A program made the position numbers and the translations under genes. Positions 27,501 to 36,926 of a stretch of 64,000 nucleotides of DNA are shown here, in pieces (positions within the stretch are counted from its first letter, which is position 1; each line of letters opens with the position of its first letter). The notes beneath the pieces are model-generated. The model saw only the letters and a list, made by a program, of their open reading frames with translations. It did no database searches and had not been told where the DNA came from. The DNA comes from Alphaproteobacteria bacterium (GTDB taxonomy: Bacteria > Pseudomonadota > Alphaproteobacteria > Micavibrionales > Micavibrionaceae): the NCBI GenBank assembly GCA_018608245.1, contig JABAZY010000052.1, forward strand, positions 44,623 through 108,622, written 5' to 3'.

Positions 27501-28054
27501 CGAAGCTCAGCCTCATGACGGCGGGCATATAGCCCAGAGATACCCGCAGATTCTTCTAAAATCAAACGACGCTCTTGCGGCTTCGCATTAATCATCTGCG
27601 TCACACGGCCTTGAGATACAAGGGCAGGTGAGTTAGCACCTGTCACCGTGTCAGCAAAAAGCATTTGCACATCACGCGCACGGTTAGTTTTACCGTTTAC
27701 TTTATAGAGTGAGCCTTTATCTTTTTCGATACGGCGAACAACCTCAACATCTTCATGCTGGTTATAAGCTGCGGGTGCGGTGCGTGTGGAATTATCAAGT
27801 AATAGAGACACTTCGGCAAAATTACGGGCAGGGCGTTCAGATGTACCATTAAAGATAACATCTTCCATGCTACCACCACCACGCATACGCTTGGAAGAGC
27901 TTTCACCCATAACCCAACGCAACGCCTCAACCAGATTAGATTTACCACAGCCATTAGGACCCACAATCCCCGTTAAGCCCGTAGAGATCTCAAGCTCTGT
28001 ACGGTCAACGAAGGATTTAAATCCATTCAGACGTAGTTTTTTAAACTGGATCAT
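24569..28054 (-). CDS. smc: Chromosome segregation protein SMC
   Basis: An 1161-residue condensin subunit. The Walker A (GPNGCGKSN, 32-40) and Q-loop are at the N-terminus, followed by a long coiled coil, a hinge near residues 500-620, a second coiled coil, then the signature LSLLSGGEQTLASIAL and the Walker B CVLDEIDAPLDDANVD in the last 100 residues. The length and order of parts are normal. It compacts and resolves sister chromosomes. It is the last gene of the minus-strand run DUF721-efp-suhB-ompA-like-dsbA-like-smc. ScpA and ScpB are not in the window. Confidence 0.97.
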   Translation of the reverse strand: MIQFKKLRLNGFKSFVDRTELEISTGLTGIVGPNGCGKSNLVEALRWVMGESSSKRMRGGGSMEDVIFNGTSERPARNFAEVSLLLDNSTRTAPAAYNQHEDVEVVRRIEKDKGSLYKVNGKTNRARDVQMLFADTVTGANSPALVSQGRVTQMINAKPQERRLILEESAGISGLYARRHEAELRLRAADNNLQRIEDLVGSMEGRLGALKKQARQAIRYKSLSAEIRELEHSIAYVEWRLLVNKINDAKSTFGVAESTVAERLITVTQLTQTQNSQAEELPELRHREAESAAALQAKKLTLQRIEDQEQALENQLSETKQNLERLIEDRTHEQQSLEENTATLERMKEEEVKLHSSESSEQEDLTEKQAIKAKLDAEVVELEREYESFMEKAAETKANRETLERQISNDQNKLNAVRSRLEKVTVELTTARDSFQNDSNSVDLKDTITMLTGEIETLEAQTEKLEAQKEQTVANVETTREKQQETAKLESEIDTEIKTLNNFLNSKDEERYKPVLADVMPDKGFETALSRALGDTLMASTDSDAPMIWTDRNFNIADFPALPAQAKALQPYVKAPSHLKAALSLIGVVDSVNEGTACADQLKPGQSIVSKDGAYWRWDGLHIKAEASDRHALQLQQRNRLKELETRFEQDQKDAEQAREALEQAQVARQEATEAFDQNQSELRQKEHALAAKQNEQNKLVEARSGLNAEIAKLEEASNNAKEDIKGLEASIAENQTSLDAYNETTMNDQNAQVDKVRSGLGSVRESLQKAVRDLDMIQQEQSRRKARLHAIADESVNLQNRIIRSRERLKELEEREGNLTTRRDELQNKPKTMGSEREELLESISSLEEARNIDADRLAKVETELAETNRALKEAEHILSTAREERAAAQATANAGQEQLNEIVANTQEKFEMKPEALITQTNLKIEEDQELPGVEPLKSEKEKLTRSRDMIGAVNLRAEQEANELETEVGGVLEERNDLTQAIAELREAIDTLNSEARERLTAAFDHVNAHFQRLFVQLYNGGQAHLKLLESDDPLEAGLEIYAQPPGKTLQSLSLLSGGEQTLASIALIFAMFLTNPSPICVLDEIDAPLDDANVDRVCDLLEEIAERGETRFLVITHHRLTMARMDRLYGVTMAERGVSQLVSVDLNQQLDFLEAAE

Positions 28055-28079
28055 GTGTTAATTTTTACTCTTACTTCTA

Positions 28080-28925
28080 TTAATTATTGGAAACATCAGC
28101 TTCCATGAATGAACTATCAGGTTTTGAAGAGTCAGCCATCAACTCTTCAATAACGGCATCAAATGATTGAATTGGTTGGCTTCCACGTAGAGCGCGCTCA
28201 CCGTAATTAATGACGAATGACGGTGTGGATTTTACCTTGTAGTTATCTGAGGCTAATTGCAGACGCTCACCAATGGCTTTTTGAAGCTCTTTATCATCAA
28301 AACAACGGTTAAAGTCATTTTCGCTCATGCCTGCAAGCATCGCATTTTGTTTCAATGACTCTTTGAAGTTACCGCTAAAGGCCCATTTATCTTGAGTTTT
28401 AAATAGCATGCTAATAAAGCCTGTATAACGCTCTTCTGGTAAACAGCGAGCAATTTTACTACCATAAAGAGCAGGGCCATTTAATGGAAACTCTTCAAAG
28501 ATGAAGTAAACTTTACCAGTGTCGATATATTTAGATTTTAGATCGGCAAATACGTTGTTATGAAATTCGGCACAATGGTTACATGTTAATGAGAAAAATT
28601 CTTGAATAACAATAGGGGCATTTGGATCACCAACGGCGCGTACACCAACAAGAGGGCTTTCTGGCAAGTTATAAACAGTACCTTTAGCGGCCTTATCAAA
28701 TGTTGGCGTTTCTGCTGTTTTATCATGAGCATGGTCATCATGGTCTTCTTCACCAATATGGCTATCGTCCGTTGTGCCTAAAGGTGCAGGAACGGTTACT
28801 TTTGGCTCATCAGCAGTAGGATTAGATTTCTGCTCATTCATGCTATTCCAGCCGAAATAAGCTAATGCCGCTAATATTAAAAGCAGTAACAACAGAATAA
28901 TTTTTTTATTTTTCATTGAGGCCAT
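28080..28925 (-). CDS. DsbA-family thioredoxin-fold protein
   Basis: A 281-residue protein with an N-terminal signal anchor (about 8-26), a linker that is rich in His and Asp (53-69, DDSHIGEEDHDDHAHDK), and a thioredoxin-fold domain with the redox motif CNHC (115-118). A cis-Pro segment is visible as STPSFVIN. It is probably a periplasmic thiol oxidoreductase or disulfide isomerase. In alphaproteobacteria a gene of this kind commonly stands between DUF721 and smc. The His/Asp linker may bind metal; that is speculation. Confidence 0.88.
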   Translation of the reverse strand: MASMKNKKIILLLLLLILAALAYFGWNSMNEQKSNPTADEPKVTVPAPLGTTDDSHIGEEDHDDHAHDKTAETPTFDKAAKGTVYNLPESPLVGVRAVGDPNAPIVIQEFFSLTCNHCAEFHNNVFADLKSKYIDTGKVYFIFEEFPLNGPALYGSKIARCLPEERYTGFISMLFKTQDKWAFSGNFKESLKQNAMLAGMSENDFNRCFDDKELQKAIGERLQLASDNYKVKSTPSFVINYGERALRGSQPIQSFDAVIEELMADSSKPDSSFMEADVSNN

Positions 28926-29085
28926 CTTGAATAACTTCTAATCCTTTTTCATAAACGTCACAAATAATATGACAATGTTTAAACTATATAATTTGGAAAA
29001 TCTAGTACAAAGTGAAGGATAATGACCTAAACTGTCAATGAATATGGGCTTTAGCGGTTTGGCTTATCCACATGAGATATACTGA

Positions 29086-30006
29086 TTATTTGATAATCGT
29101 AAGCTCAGCACGGTCTTTGGGCTGGTCGCTCTCAACTAAACCTAAAGCCCTGACTTCAATATAACGGGATTCAATTCCACGCTCTGTCAGATAGCCACGA
29201 ATAGCCAATGCGCGGGACAGGGCAATGCGCCTGTCTGAACTTAACTCACCAGATACAGCACTAGCATAGGATACAAGTTGGATTTTCTGCCCGTCATTCT
29301 TAATAAATTGATCTACTACCTGCTTCAATGACGCTTTTAATTTATTATCTAATGTAGTACTAGCAGGTTCAAACATAAGTGAAATTACTTGTTCACCATC
29401 TTGCGTGGGTGTAAATTTGGGTAGGTTGTCAAAATCTATGGAGGCAATTTGTTCGTTTTCTACTTTATTTTCTTCAGCTTTAGGTTGTGCGCGGTCGATT
29501 AGGCCAACTTGCTTGTTATTGCTCGGCGCATATAAAACTTCGGCATCAACACCTTGCTTTTTAACGGCAGGCATAACTTTAGGACCTTTAACGACGCCGG
29601 CCGAACTGGTCTTAGCTGGCATGGCCTTAGGTGTAGGGGTTGGCTTAGGCGCCTCGATATTTGTAACCGTTACCGGTTTTATCGTTGGCTCAGCCTTTTT
29701 AACAACTTCTTTCTGGGGGATAGGTTTGGGCGCGGGCGGCACAACAACCATTTTCTTTTCAGCTGGCTTTGGTTTAACAGCAGGGGGAGCTTTCTTGATT
29801 GGGGCTGGTTCAACAATCTTGGGAGCTGGTTGAACTTTACGCTGTTCAATCTTAACTGCTTTTTTAGGGGGAGCAGGTTCTGGCTTAGGTGTTTTTGCTA
29901 CAGGGCTAGGCGCGCCAAACATAGGAGGGGGCACATAATTATCCTGCGCGTCTGCTGGCCATGCGACCAACATCAAACAAGCTAATATTAGATATGAGCG
30001 CCTCAA
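29086..30006 (-). CDS. OmpA-like domain protein with Pro/Lys-rich linker
   Basis: A 306-residue exported protein. The signal peptide (about 1-20) is followed by about 130 residues dominated by Pro, Lys, Ala and Val (TonB-like extended linker) and by a C-terminal OmpA-type peptidoglycan-binding region containing ISLMFEPASTTLD, LVSYASAV, SDRRIALSRALAIRGYL and a final RAELTIIK. It could bridge the outer membrane and cell wall. The start is TTG at 30006, with GGGAG six bases before it; no upstream ATG is available. It lies between suhB and the dsbA-like gene. Confidence 0.75.
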   Translation of the reverse strand: MRRSYLILACLMLVAWPADAQDNYVPPPMFGAPSPVAKTPKPEPAPPKKAVKIEQRKVQPAPKIVEPAPIKKAPPAVKPKPAEKKMVVVPPAPKPIPQKEVVKKAEPTIKPVTVTNIEAPKPTPTPKAMPAKTSSAGVVKGPKVMPAVKKQGVDAEVLYAPSNNKQVGLIDRAQPKAEENKVENEQIASIDFDNLPKFTPTQDGEQVISLMFEPASTTLDNKLKASLKQVVDQFIKNDGQKIQLVSYASAVSGELSSDRRIALSRALAIRGYLTERGIESRYIEVRALGLVESDQPKDRAELTIIK

Positions 30007-30037
30007 GGCAATCTCCCTAAACTATTAAGACAGCAGA

Positions 30038-30835
30038 TTATTTTGCTGTTTCTTTCAGAATTTTTTTCACTTTATCGTGAATATCATTGTTACCCGATAC
30101 TATGTTACGGCTGTAAACAGGGTTGTCCTGATTATCAATCGTGGTCACAAATCCACCAGACTCTTTCAATATAAGAATACCAGCTGCCACATCCCAAGGA
30201 TGAATGCCGCGTTCCCAGTAACCATCAAAGCGGCCAGCTGCTACGTAGCAAAGATCAAGTGCCGCCGCACCAAAACGACGTGCCATAGGGGCTAAAGAAG
30301 AAACTGCGTTAAGTTCTTTGATGTAGACAGCTTGTTTCACAGGGTCCAATTGAGCACCGCCGAAAGCAATAGTCGACATTTCCATGTCTTGACGATTAGA
30401 AACACGTAAACGATTACGTCCTAAATAAGCGCCATTACTACGCTCTGCACGGAACATTTCATGTTTCACAGGGTCGAAGACTAGAGCGGCTTCAATACGA
30501 CCGTTTGTTTCCAAAGCAATAGAAATACACCAATGTGGAATACCGTGCATGAAGTTATGCGTGCCATCAAGCGGATCAATAATCCATTTATTGTCAGTAT
30601 CTGTACCTTCAACCACACCACCTTCTTCCATTAGGAAGCTATAGCTAGGACGAGCGGCCTTTAGTTCCTCAAAGATGATTTCTTCGGCGCGTTTATCAGC
30701 AGCGGTTACAAAATCACCAGGGCCTTTACGCGATACTTGTAATTGTTCAACTTCACCAAAGTCACGTATCAATGAACGACCAGCTTTTTCGGCGGCCTTC
30801 ATCATGATATTCATTATAGGGGAGGTAGGAGCCAT
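30038..30835 (-). CDS. suhB: Inositol-1-monophosphatase family protein
   Basis: A 265-residue Mg2+-dependent phosphatase. Family motifs are DFVTAADKRAEEIIF, the Glu in LMEEGG, WIIDPLDGTHNFMHGIPHWCISIAL and the C-terminal HPWDVAAGILILKESGG. It hydrolyses inositol monophosphate and, as SuhB in E. coli, can assist rRNA transcription. It lies five bases after efp, a common alphaproteobacterial pair. A second family member is at 55185-56009. Confidence 0.93.
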   Translation of the reverse strand: MAPTSPIMNIMMKAAEKAGRSLIRDFGEVEQLQVSRKGPGDFVTAADKRAEEIIFEELKAARPSYSFLMEEGGVVEGTDTDNKWIIDPLDGTHNFMHGIPHWCISIALETNGRIEAALVFDPVKHEMFRAERSNGAYLGRNRLRVSNRQDMEMSTIAFGGAQLDPVKQAVYIKELNAVSSLAPMARRFGAAALDLCYVAAGRFDGYWERGIHPWDVAAGILILKESGGFVTTIDNQDNPVYSRNIVSGNNDIHDKVKKILKETAK

Positions 30836-30840
30836 AATGC

Positions 30841-31407
30841 TTAATCCTTCGCACGTTCTAGGTAAGTTGAATCTTCGGTTCTAACGACAATGCGCGTACC
30901 CACATCAATATGTGGTGGCACCATAACCTTCGCACCATTTTCTAAAATAGCTGGTTTGTAAGAGGTTGTTGCAGTCTGGCCTTTAACAACAGGCTCAGCC
31001 TCAACAATTTCCATTGTTACGGTGTCAGGTAATTGAACTCCTAAAGGTTCACCTTCAAAAGTTTCAATCTTCACCACCATGCCGTCTTGTAAAAATACAG
31101 CAGGATCCCCAATAATTTCTTTATTCACTACAAACTGATCATAAGTTTCAGTGTTCATGAAGGTTAAGTCGTCACCATCTGCAAATAAGAATTGGCAATC
31201 ATCTTGATCTAAGCGTATGCGCTCAACTGTTTCTTGTGTACGGAAACGGACATTATCTTTGTTGCCTGTACGAATGTCGCGCATTTCCACCTGAATAACA
31301 GAGGCACCTTTACCAGGTTGAATAATTTCATACCCCGCGACAACCATAAGTTTGCCATTGCACTCAAGGACATTGCCTTTACGTATGGTGATTGCATTAA
31401 CTTTCAT
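30841..31407 (-). CDS. efp: Elongation factor P
   Basis: A 188-residue three-domain factor that relieves stalling at polyproline. The tip loop reads PGKGASV with the Lys at residue 33 that is modified in other bacteria. The domain III segment DVGTRIVVRTEDSTYLERAKD is intact. No epmA or epmB modification gene is present in this window. It is upstream of suhB in the same run. Confidence 0.97.
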   Translation of the reverse strand: MKVNAITIRKGNVLECNGKLMVVAGYEIIQPGKGASVIQVEMRDIRTGNKDNVRFRTQETVERIRLDQDDCQFLFADGDDLTFMNTETYDQFVVNKEIIGDPAVFLQDGMVVKIETFEGEPLGVQLPDTVTMEIVEAEPVVKGQTATTSYKPAILENGAKVMVPPHIDVGTRIVVRTEDSTYLERAKD

Positions 31408-31423
31408 GATTTGATCCTAAGTT

Positions 31424-31894
31424 CTATTGCTCTGATAAAACGCCTCTGCCCATTTTGGCGAGACGTTCTTTAATTTCAGCATCTTCTACCACATCAAGCA
31501 TGTTAGATAGAACAGTTTTTTTGTCTTCTGAGAGAATCTTTTTCACCTTTGCCTCTTTTAAGGGCATATTTGCTGAGTTATGGACAAATTTAATATCAGT
31601 AATCCACTGTTCGCCAAAAACGTGATTGATTTTCTCTAACAAAACCCCTTTTTGCATGATAAGGAGGGAGGCTTGAGAACTTGAAACAGCAATATCCAAT
31701 GTGGCCGTAGGTTTATCGCCCTTACGATGTGCTTTGCGGTAATGGATTTTTAAGGGTTGCGCCACTTGCGCCATCTTTTCCCCCATAATATCTTCCCAAT
31801 GCGTGACAACTCTTCCCAAAGCAATATATTTACGCTTAAAGGTTTTATCTGTTACTTTTGGAACAGCATCTGACACTAATTTTAGGGCACACAT
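31424..31894 (-). CDS. DUF721 (DciA-like) protein
   Basis: A 156-residue basic protein with a DUF721/DciA-like core (about 15-110; VVTHWEDIMGEKMAQVAQPLKI and a beta segment with TLDIAVSSSQASLLIM). DciA of some bacteria loads the replicative helicase, but for this clade the role is not proven. It is transcribed divergently from mutY with only nine bases between the two start codons, so the two promoters must overlap each other's coding sequence. It heads the run to efp, suhB and smc. Confidence 0.8.
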   Translation of the reverse strand: MCALKLVSDAVPKVTDKTFKRKYIALGRVVTHWEDIMGEKMAQVAQPLKIHYRKAHRKGDKPTATLDIAVSSSQASLLIMQKGVLLEKINHVFGEQWITDIKFVHNSANMPLKEAKVKKILSEDKKTVLSNMLDVVEDAEIKERLAKMGRGVLSEQ

Positions 31895-31903
31895 AATTGT
31901 AAT

Positions 31904-33013
31904 ATGACATCTTCAACTACAAACAACAAGAAGATCAACGCTGATAACGCTATAGATGTCGATATTTTTCGTAAAAACATTCTGAAATGGTATAAAGGCC
32001 ATCAACGTGCGCTTCCTTGGCGTATTCCTTATGGTTCTAAAACCAAGCCTGATCCTTACCATGTATGGCTGTCAGAGATTATGTTACAGCAAACAACCGT
32101 CCCAACGGTTATTCCATATTTTGAGAAGTTTCTGAATTTATGGCCAACGGTTCATGATTTGGCTAACGCGGAACAAGACGAAGTTTTGAAAGAGTGGGCA
32201 GGGCTTGGTTATTATGCCCGCGCGCGAAATCTTCATAAATGCGCCAAATCAGTTGTATCAGAGTATAAGGGTAAATTTCCCAAGGATCAAAAAGCTTTAG
32301 AAAGCCTATCAGGAATAGGGAGTTACACTAGCGCCGCCATTAGATCTATTGCCTTTGGTAAACCGGCTAATGTGGTTGACGGAAACATTGAACGCGTTAT
32401 GGCGCGGGTATTTGCCGTAACTGACCCTATGCCTGCTAGTAAGCCATATTTAAAAGAATTGGCTGGATTATTCAGTCATGATCGAGCAGATGCGCCTGGA
32501 CACTACGCTCAAGCATTAATGGACATTGGAACAAGCATTTGTACAGATAGCCCACCAAAATGCTTGCTTTGCCCAGTCAGAGGTCAATGTGAGGCGCATA
32601 AGCAAGGAATCGCGGCAGAATTACCTAAACGTGTTAAAAAAGCCAAAAAGCCGCATAAACACGGCGAAGTATACTTAATTCATGATTTATCGACAAAAAG
32701 TTTGTTATTTTTAAAGCGTGGTGAGAAGGGAATGTTAGGGGGCATGACAGGGCTTCCAACTTCCAATTGGGATATATCAAAAAATGACGTTAAAGCACCA
32801 ACCACCATACATAAGCATCCATTAAAACATACCGATTTATTGGTAAAGCACAGCTTCACACATTTTGATTTAATGCTCCAAATAAAGGAAGCTAAACTTA
32901 AAGACGGTACAATTTTGCCTGAAAATGACCATTTTTGGGTGAAATACTGCGATATAGAAGATTTAGGGCTACCTACATTATTTAAGAAGGTAATTAAGCT
33001 ACTAAAGTTTTGA
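31904..33013 (+). CDS. mutY: A/G-specific adenine DNA glycosylase
   Basis: A 369-residue repair enzyme that removes adenine mispaired with 8-oxoguanine. It has the LPWR start, the HhH-GPD domain with IMLQQTTVPTVIPYF and SLSGIGSYTSAAI, the catalytic Asp in VVDGNIERV, a [4Fe-4S] site C-x6-C-x2-C-x5-C (CTDSPPKC, then LLC and RGQC, about 212-228) and a C-terminal Nudix-like domain. No Shine-Dalgarno is visible before the ATG. It diverges from DUF721. Confidence 0.96.
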   Translation: MTSSTTNNKKINADNAIDVDIFRKNILKWYKGHQRALPWRIPYGSKTKPDPYHVWLSEIMLQQTTVPTVIPYFEKFLNLWPTVHDLANAEQDEVLKEWAGLGYYARARNLHKCAKSVVSEYKGKFPKDQKALESLSGIGSYTSAAIRSIAFGKPANVVDGNIERVMARVFAVTDPMPASKPYLKELAGLFSHDRADAPGHYAQALMDIGTSICTDSPPKCLLCPVRGQCEAHKQGIAAELPKRVKKAKKPHKHGEVYLIHDLSTKSLLFLKRGEKGMLGGMTGLPTSNWDISKNDVKAPTTIHKHPLKHTDLLVKHSFTHFDLMLQIKEAKLKDGTILPENDHFWVKYCDIEDLGLPTLFKKVIKLLKF

Positions 33014-33038
33014 ATTAACCCGCTAGAAAGGGTATAAT
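33010..33038 (+). promoter_or_regulatory. Candidate promoter with perfect -10 at the edge of the next gene
   Basis: TTGAAT at 33010-33015, a 17-bp spacer and TATAAT (perfect) at 33033-33038. The expected start site (33044-33046) coincides with the ATG at 33045, which would give a leaderless or near-leaderless mRNA. Confidence 0.5.
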
Positions 33039-33044
33039 ATACTA

Positions 33045-34133
33045 ATGACAAATTATAGATTCCACTTATCCGTTCTTATCCTATTTATTGCTTTTTTCGC
33101 AGTTCAACCAATTGTGAATGCGCAAGATCAAACAGAGATTGAAGAAAAAAAAGATCCAAACTCTCGTAACCTTTCACTAGGCACAGAATTCAAGCTGGAT
33201 AGTGAAAAAGACATTGAAAGTTTAATGAGAAACACACCATTATTGAATTCCGAATCCACTATTGTTGAAGATGTGTATAAAGATACTTATTTGGTCGCAA
33301 GCCTTCAAAACCTATCCCGTTTATATTGGAAAATGAATATACTTGATATTACTGATGATAAAGTGATTGATGATTTTCTACGAATTAATGAATGTCCTTT
33401 ATATAAACGTTTTGGTGAAGATGATCTTGAATGGCAACGCGTGAGAAAAGCAGCCAAAGAAATGATTAAAGACAACAAAGAAATTTATTCGGCGCAAATT
33501 AAGGCTCAAATGCCCATTGACCTCGGTAAATATGATGTTGAAAAGCAAGGTTTTCCAATTATTAACGGTACAAAATTTGACAATATTCGCCGTATTAATG
33601 TTGAAGATAGAAGAGGGTCTGGAAATATTCAAAGCACTAGGTTTGACTCAGATAATAATGCTGACTGTATCACTCATAATATGGAAGGCTATCCAAGGTC
33701 TATACTACTCATATTAGATGCCCCTATCACTTTTGATTTTGTCAAAGTCGATGAACATCTGGCGCAGGCATTTCTTATTCGACGTAATAATTCTCGACAT
33801 GATGTTATTAACATGAACTTACGTGATTATGAACGTCCTGCATTTGCACGCTTGAGAGTGACTATTAGCAAATTTGGTGGCCCAACCGAAAATAAATTTA
33901 GAGGGTATACCCATGACAAAGAAATATTTATGTTTTTTGGTTACCTAGATGGCGTAGATGTCTTCGAAGATGGCAAGGAAGAACGTCTTTTATCTTCTCA
34001 AGATTTTCCAAAATCTAAACAACGTTTAAGAGAAGAGTTAAAGGAAAAGCAAAGACGAATAGAGAGTGACTCCCCTAAAAAAGCAGATTCTGGAGAAGCA
34101 GCGTCGTCAAATAATGAATTTGAAGGGCTTTAA
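33045..34133 (+). CDS. Exported protein of unknown function (possibly DUF4852)
   Basis: A 362-residue protein with a signal peptide (about 1-26, cleavage after IVNA) and a soluble periplasmic part. A central block (LSRLYWKMNILDITDDKVIDDFLRINECPLYKRF, given here as a region near residues 88-121) looks like the uncharacterised DUF4852 family, but I cannot confirm it. The last 40 residues are highly charged (Lys, Glu, Arg) and probably disordered. It follows mutY by 31 bp. An AAAGGG lies 12 bases before the ATG, rather far for a Shine-Dalgarno. Confidence 0.6.
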   Translation: MTNYRFHLSVLILFIAFFAVQPIVNAQDQTEIEEKKDPNSRNLSLGTEFKLDSEKDIESLMRNTPLLNSESTIVEDVYKDTYLVASLQNLSRLYWKMNILDITDDKVIDDFLRINECPLYKRFGEDDLEWQRVRKAAKEMIKDNKEIYSAQIKAQMPIDLGKYDVEKQGFPIINGTKFDNIRRINVEDRRGSGNIQSTRFDSDNNADCITHNMEGYPRSILLILDAPITFDFVKVDEHLAQAFLIRRNNSRHDVINMNLRDYERPAFARLRVTISKFGGPTENKFRGYTHDKEIFMFFGYLDGVDVFEDGKEERLLSSQDFPKSKQRLREELKEKQRRIESDSPKKADSGEAASSNNEFEGL

Positions 34134-34142
34134 AAACACTAA

Positions 34143-34592
34143 TTAAATTTTTGTTCTAGTGATCTCTGTGCCTACAGAGCGGGCATGATCAAAAATATCA
34201 GGCTTTTCAACTTTGACTGACATTGATAAAACAGATGATGATTTCATACATTCTTGTAGAATATTTTCAGCAACACTTTCCACCAAATTTATATGCCCCT
34301 GAGACGTAACGGCCTCTATCGTGCTAATAACGTCAGCGTAAGAAATGACATCTGAGATGTTATCAGCTTGCCAATTTTGATTTGGGGTAATACACAACTC
34401 AGCGCTTATAATAACACGTTGTTTTTGCTTCTTCTCTTCATCAAATACACCAATAAACATATCAAGTTCTAAATCCTTGATAAATATCTTTTGTGTGACC
34501 TCCTGATTGTTATCAGAAAAGGGGACAACATTATCTGTTGCACGGCGTTTATGTTTGCATCGAGATGTAACTGTTTGAAAGAGACTATTCAT
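34143..34592 (-). CDS. folB: Dihydroneopterin aldolase
   Basis: A 149-residue FolB/tunnel-fold protein. After a 30-residue basic leader, the core reads IFIKDLELDMFIGVFDEEKKQKQRV, a DVISYADVISTIE block and NLVESVAENI, then the KVEKPDIFDHARSVGTEI tail, typical of the aldolase. It cleaves 7,8-dihydroneopterin in folate synthesis. The N-terminal leader is longer than usual, and a later start is possible, although no better ATG is visible before the core. The other folate genes are not in the window. It is convergent with the gene at 33045. Confidence 0.9.
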   Translation of the reverse strand: MNSLFQTVTSRCKHKRRATDNVVPFSDNNQEVTQKIFIKDLELDMFIGVFDEEKKQKQRVIISAELCITPNQNWQADNISDVISYADVISTIEAVTSQGHINLVESVAENILQECMKSSSVLSMSVKVEKPDIFDHARSVGTEITRTKI

Positions 34593-34618
34593 AATACTTA
34601 TTTAGCAAAAAGATGATG

Positions 34619-35838
<1,220 letters not shown>

Positions 35839-35839
35839 T

Positions 35840-36472
35840 TTAAGATTTTTTCTCCGCTTTAACTAAGGCTGCACAAGGAGCGAAGGATAATCGATGAAAC
35901 GGAGTCAGACCGTGGCTTTGCAAGCCTTCCATATGCGCTTTTGTGCCGTAACCTGCATTGCGTTCCCACGCATAATGCGGGTATTTTTCGCTTAATTTTG
36001 TCATGAAACGATCTCGCGTCACTTTTGCTAAAATTGAGGCGGCGCCTATAGCAACAGAAAGACTATCACCCTTAATCACCGTTTGCGTAGTGCACGGAAG
36101 GTCAGGCGAGAACTTGCCATCAATCAAAGCAGTTTGAACTTCTGGACTATTATCTGCCATCGCTTCATATGCGCGCTTCATGGCGAGTAGGGTGGCATGA
36201 TGAATATTTAACTGGTCAATCTCTTGAGCATCAGCCTCCGCCAGCCCCCAGTACGTTTTCTCAATAATATGCTCATAAAGCATTTCACGCTTTTTGGCTG
36301 TCAGCTTTTTACTATCGGTCACACTGTTCCAACAGGGGTCACCAGCAAATTCGGGCTTAATCATAACGCAAGCCGACGTCACAGGCCCCGCCAACGGCCC
36401 ACGCCCAACCTCGTCAATTCCGCATAGCGGACTTGCAAATTGCGCATCAAACTTCATGTTTTTCATTGACAT
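35840..36472 (-). CDS. rnhB: Ribonuclease HII
   Basis: A 210-residue enzyme that removes RNA from RNA/DNA hybrids and misincorporated ribonucleotides. The motif GIDEVGRGPLAGPV with the catalytic Asp-Glu pair is intact; DSKKLTAKKRE and the conserved Asp in ALIDGKF are present, as is KGDSLSVAIGAASILAKVTRD. It is upstream of ccrM, a frequent alphaproteobacterial pair. The C-terminus ends in a Lys/Glu tail. Confidence 0.96.
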   Translation of the reverse strand: MSMKNMKFDAQFASPLCGIDEVGRGPLAGPVTSACVMIKPEFAGDPCWNSVTDSKKLTAKKREMLYEHIIEKTYWGLAEADAQEIDQLNIHHATLLAMKRAYEAMADNSPEVQTALIDGKFSPDLPCTTQTVIKGDSLSVAIGAASILAKVTRDRFMTKLSEKYPHYAWERNAGYGTKAHMEGLQSHGLTPFHRLSFAPCAALVKAEKKS

Positions 36473-36536
36473 AACCTCAACCCTTGATTATCTTCCACTA
36501 AATTATAGGAAAAAAGCACGGTAAGGAACTTAAAAA

Positions 36537-36779
36537 ATGGCCATAACAGTAACTCGTAATCGCAAAAATATACCCGAAAAGGCCATTACCGCTCCTTTCA
36601 CAGCGTCCATTAAGGGCGCCAGAATTCCAAAAGATGCAACAAAATTTAACTGCGCCACGGCCATAGGGGAGTTTAAACCAGATGGCGTTTTCATTAACAG
36701 CAGCCAATGCGTAGAGCATAGAAGAAATGATGTCATACACTACGTTCAAGGAACAATGTTCAAACTAGAAGCTGAATAG
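36537..36779 (+). CDS. Small hypothetical protein, 80 residues
   Basis: The ATG at 36537 has AAGGAA ten bases before it and opens 80 codons. The product is basic and Thr/Ala/Asn-rich, without a membrane helix or signal peptide, and contains two Cys (NCATAIGEF and SSQCVEH). No family is recognised. ORFs on the opposite strand cover the same bases but their products look less protein-like. It diverges from rnhB with 64 bp between them. Confidence 0.45.
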   Translation: MAITVTRNRKNIPEKAITAPFTASIKGARIPKDATKFNCATAIGEFKPDGVFINSSQCVEHRRNDVIHYVQGTMFKLEAE

Positions 36780-36926
36780 CCGCATACCCTCTAAGGGCAC
36801 TTACCCAACACATTTTACCCTGTGTAATAAGTTTGCAAAAATAACTGGCTATCCCTTACAGAGCACAGTAGAATTATAGCAATAATAACATCACGAATAA
36901 GTTGATGAGTTAAACAGGAAAAAAAT

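Noticed and set aside
29405..29833. A 142-codon plus-strand ORF, glycine-rich, opposite the OmpA-like gene
   Set aside because: It is the antisense shadow of the Pro/Lys-rich linker; proline codons on one strand read as glycine on the other, and there is no ribosome binding site.
36498..36749. Two minus-strand ORFs of 68-83 codons opposite the gene at 36537
   Set aside because: They overlap each other in different frames and lack Shine-Dalgarno sequences; the plus-strand ORF is the better choice, although that is also uncertain.
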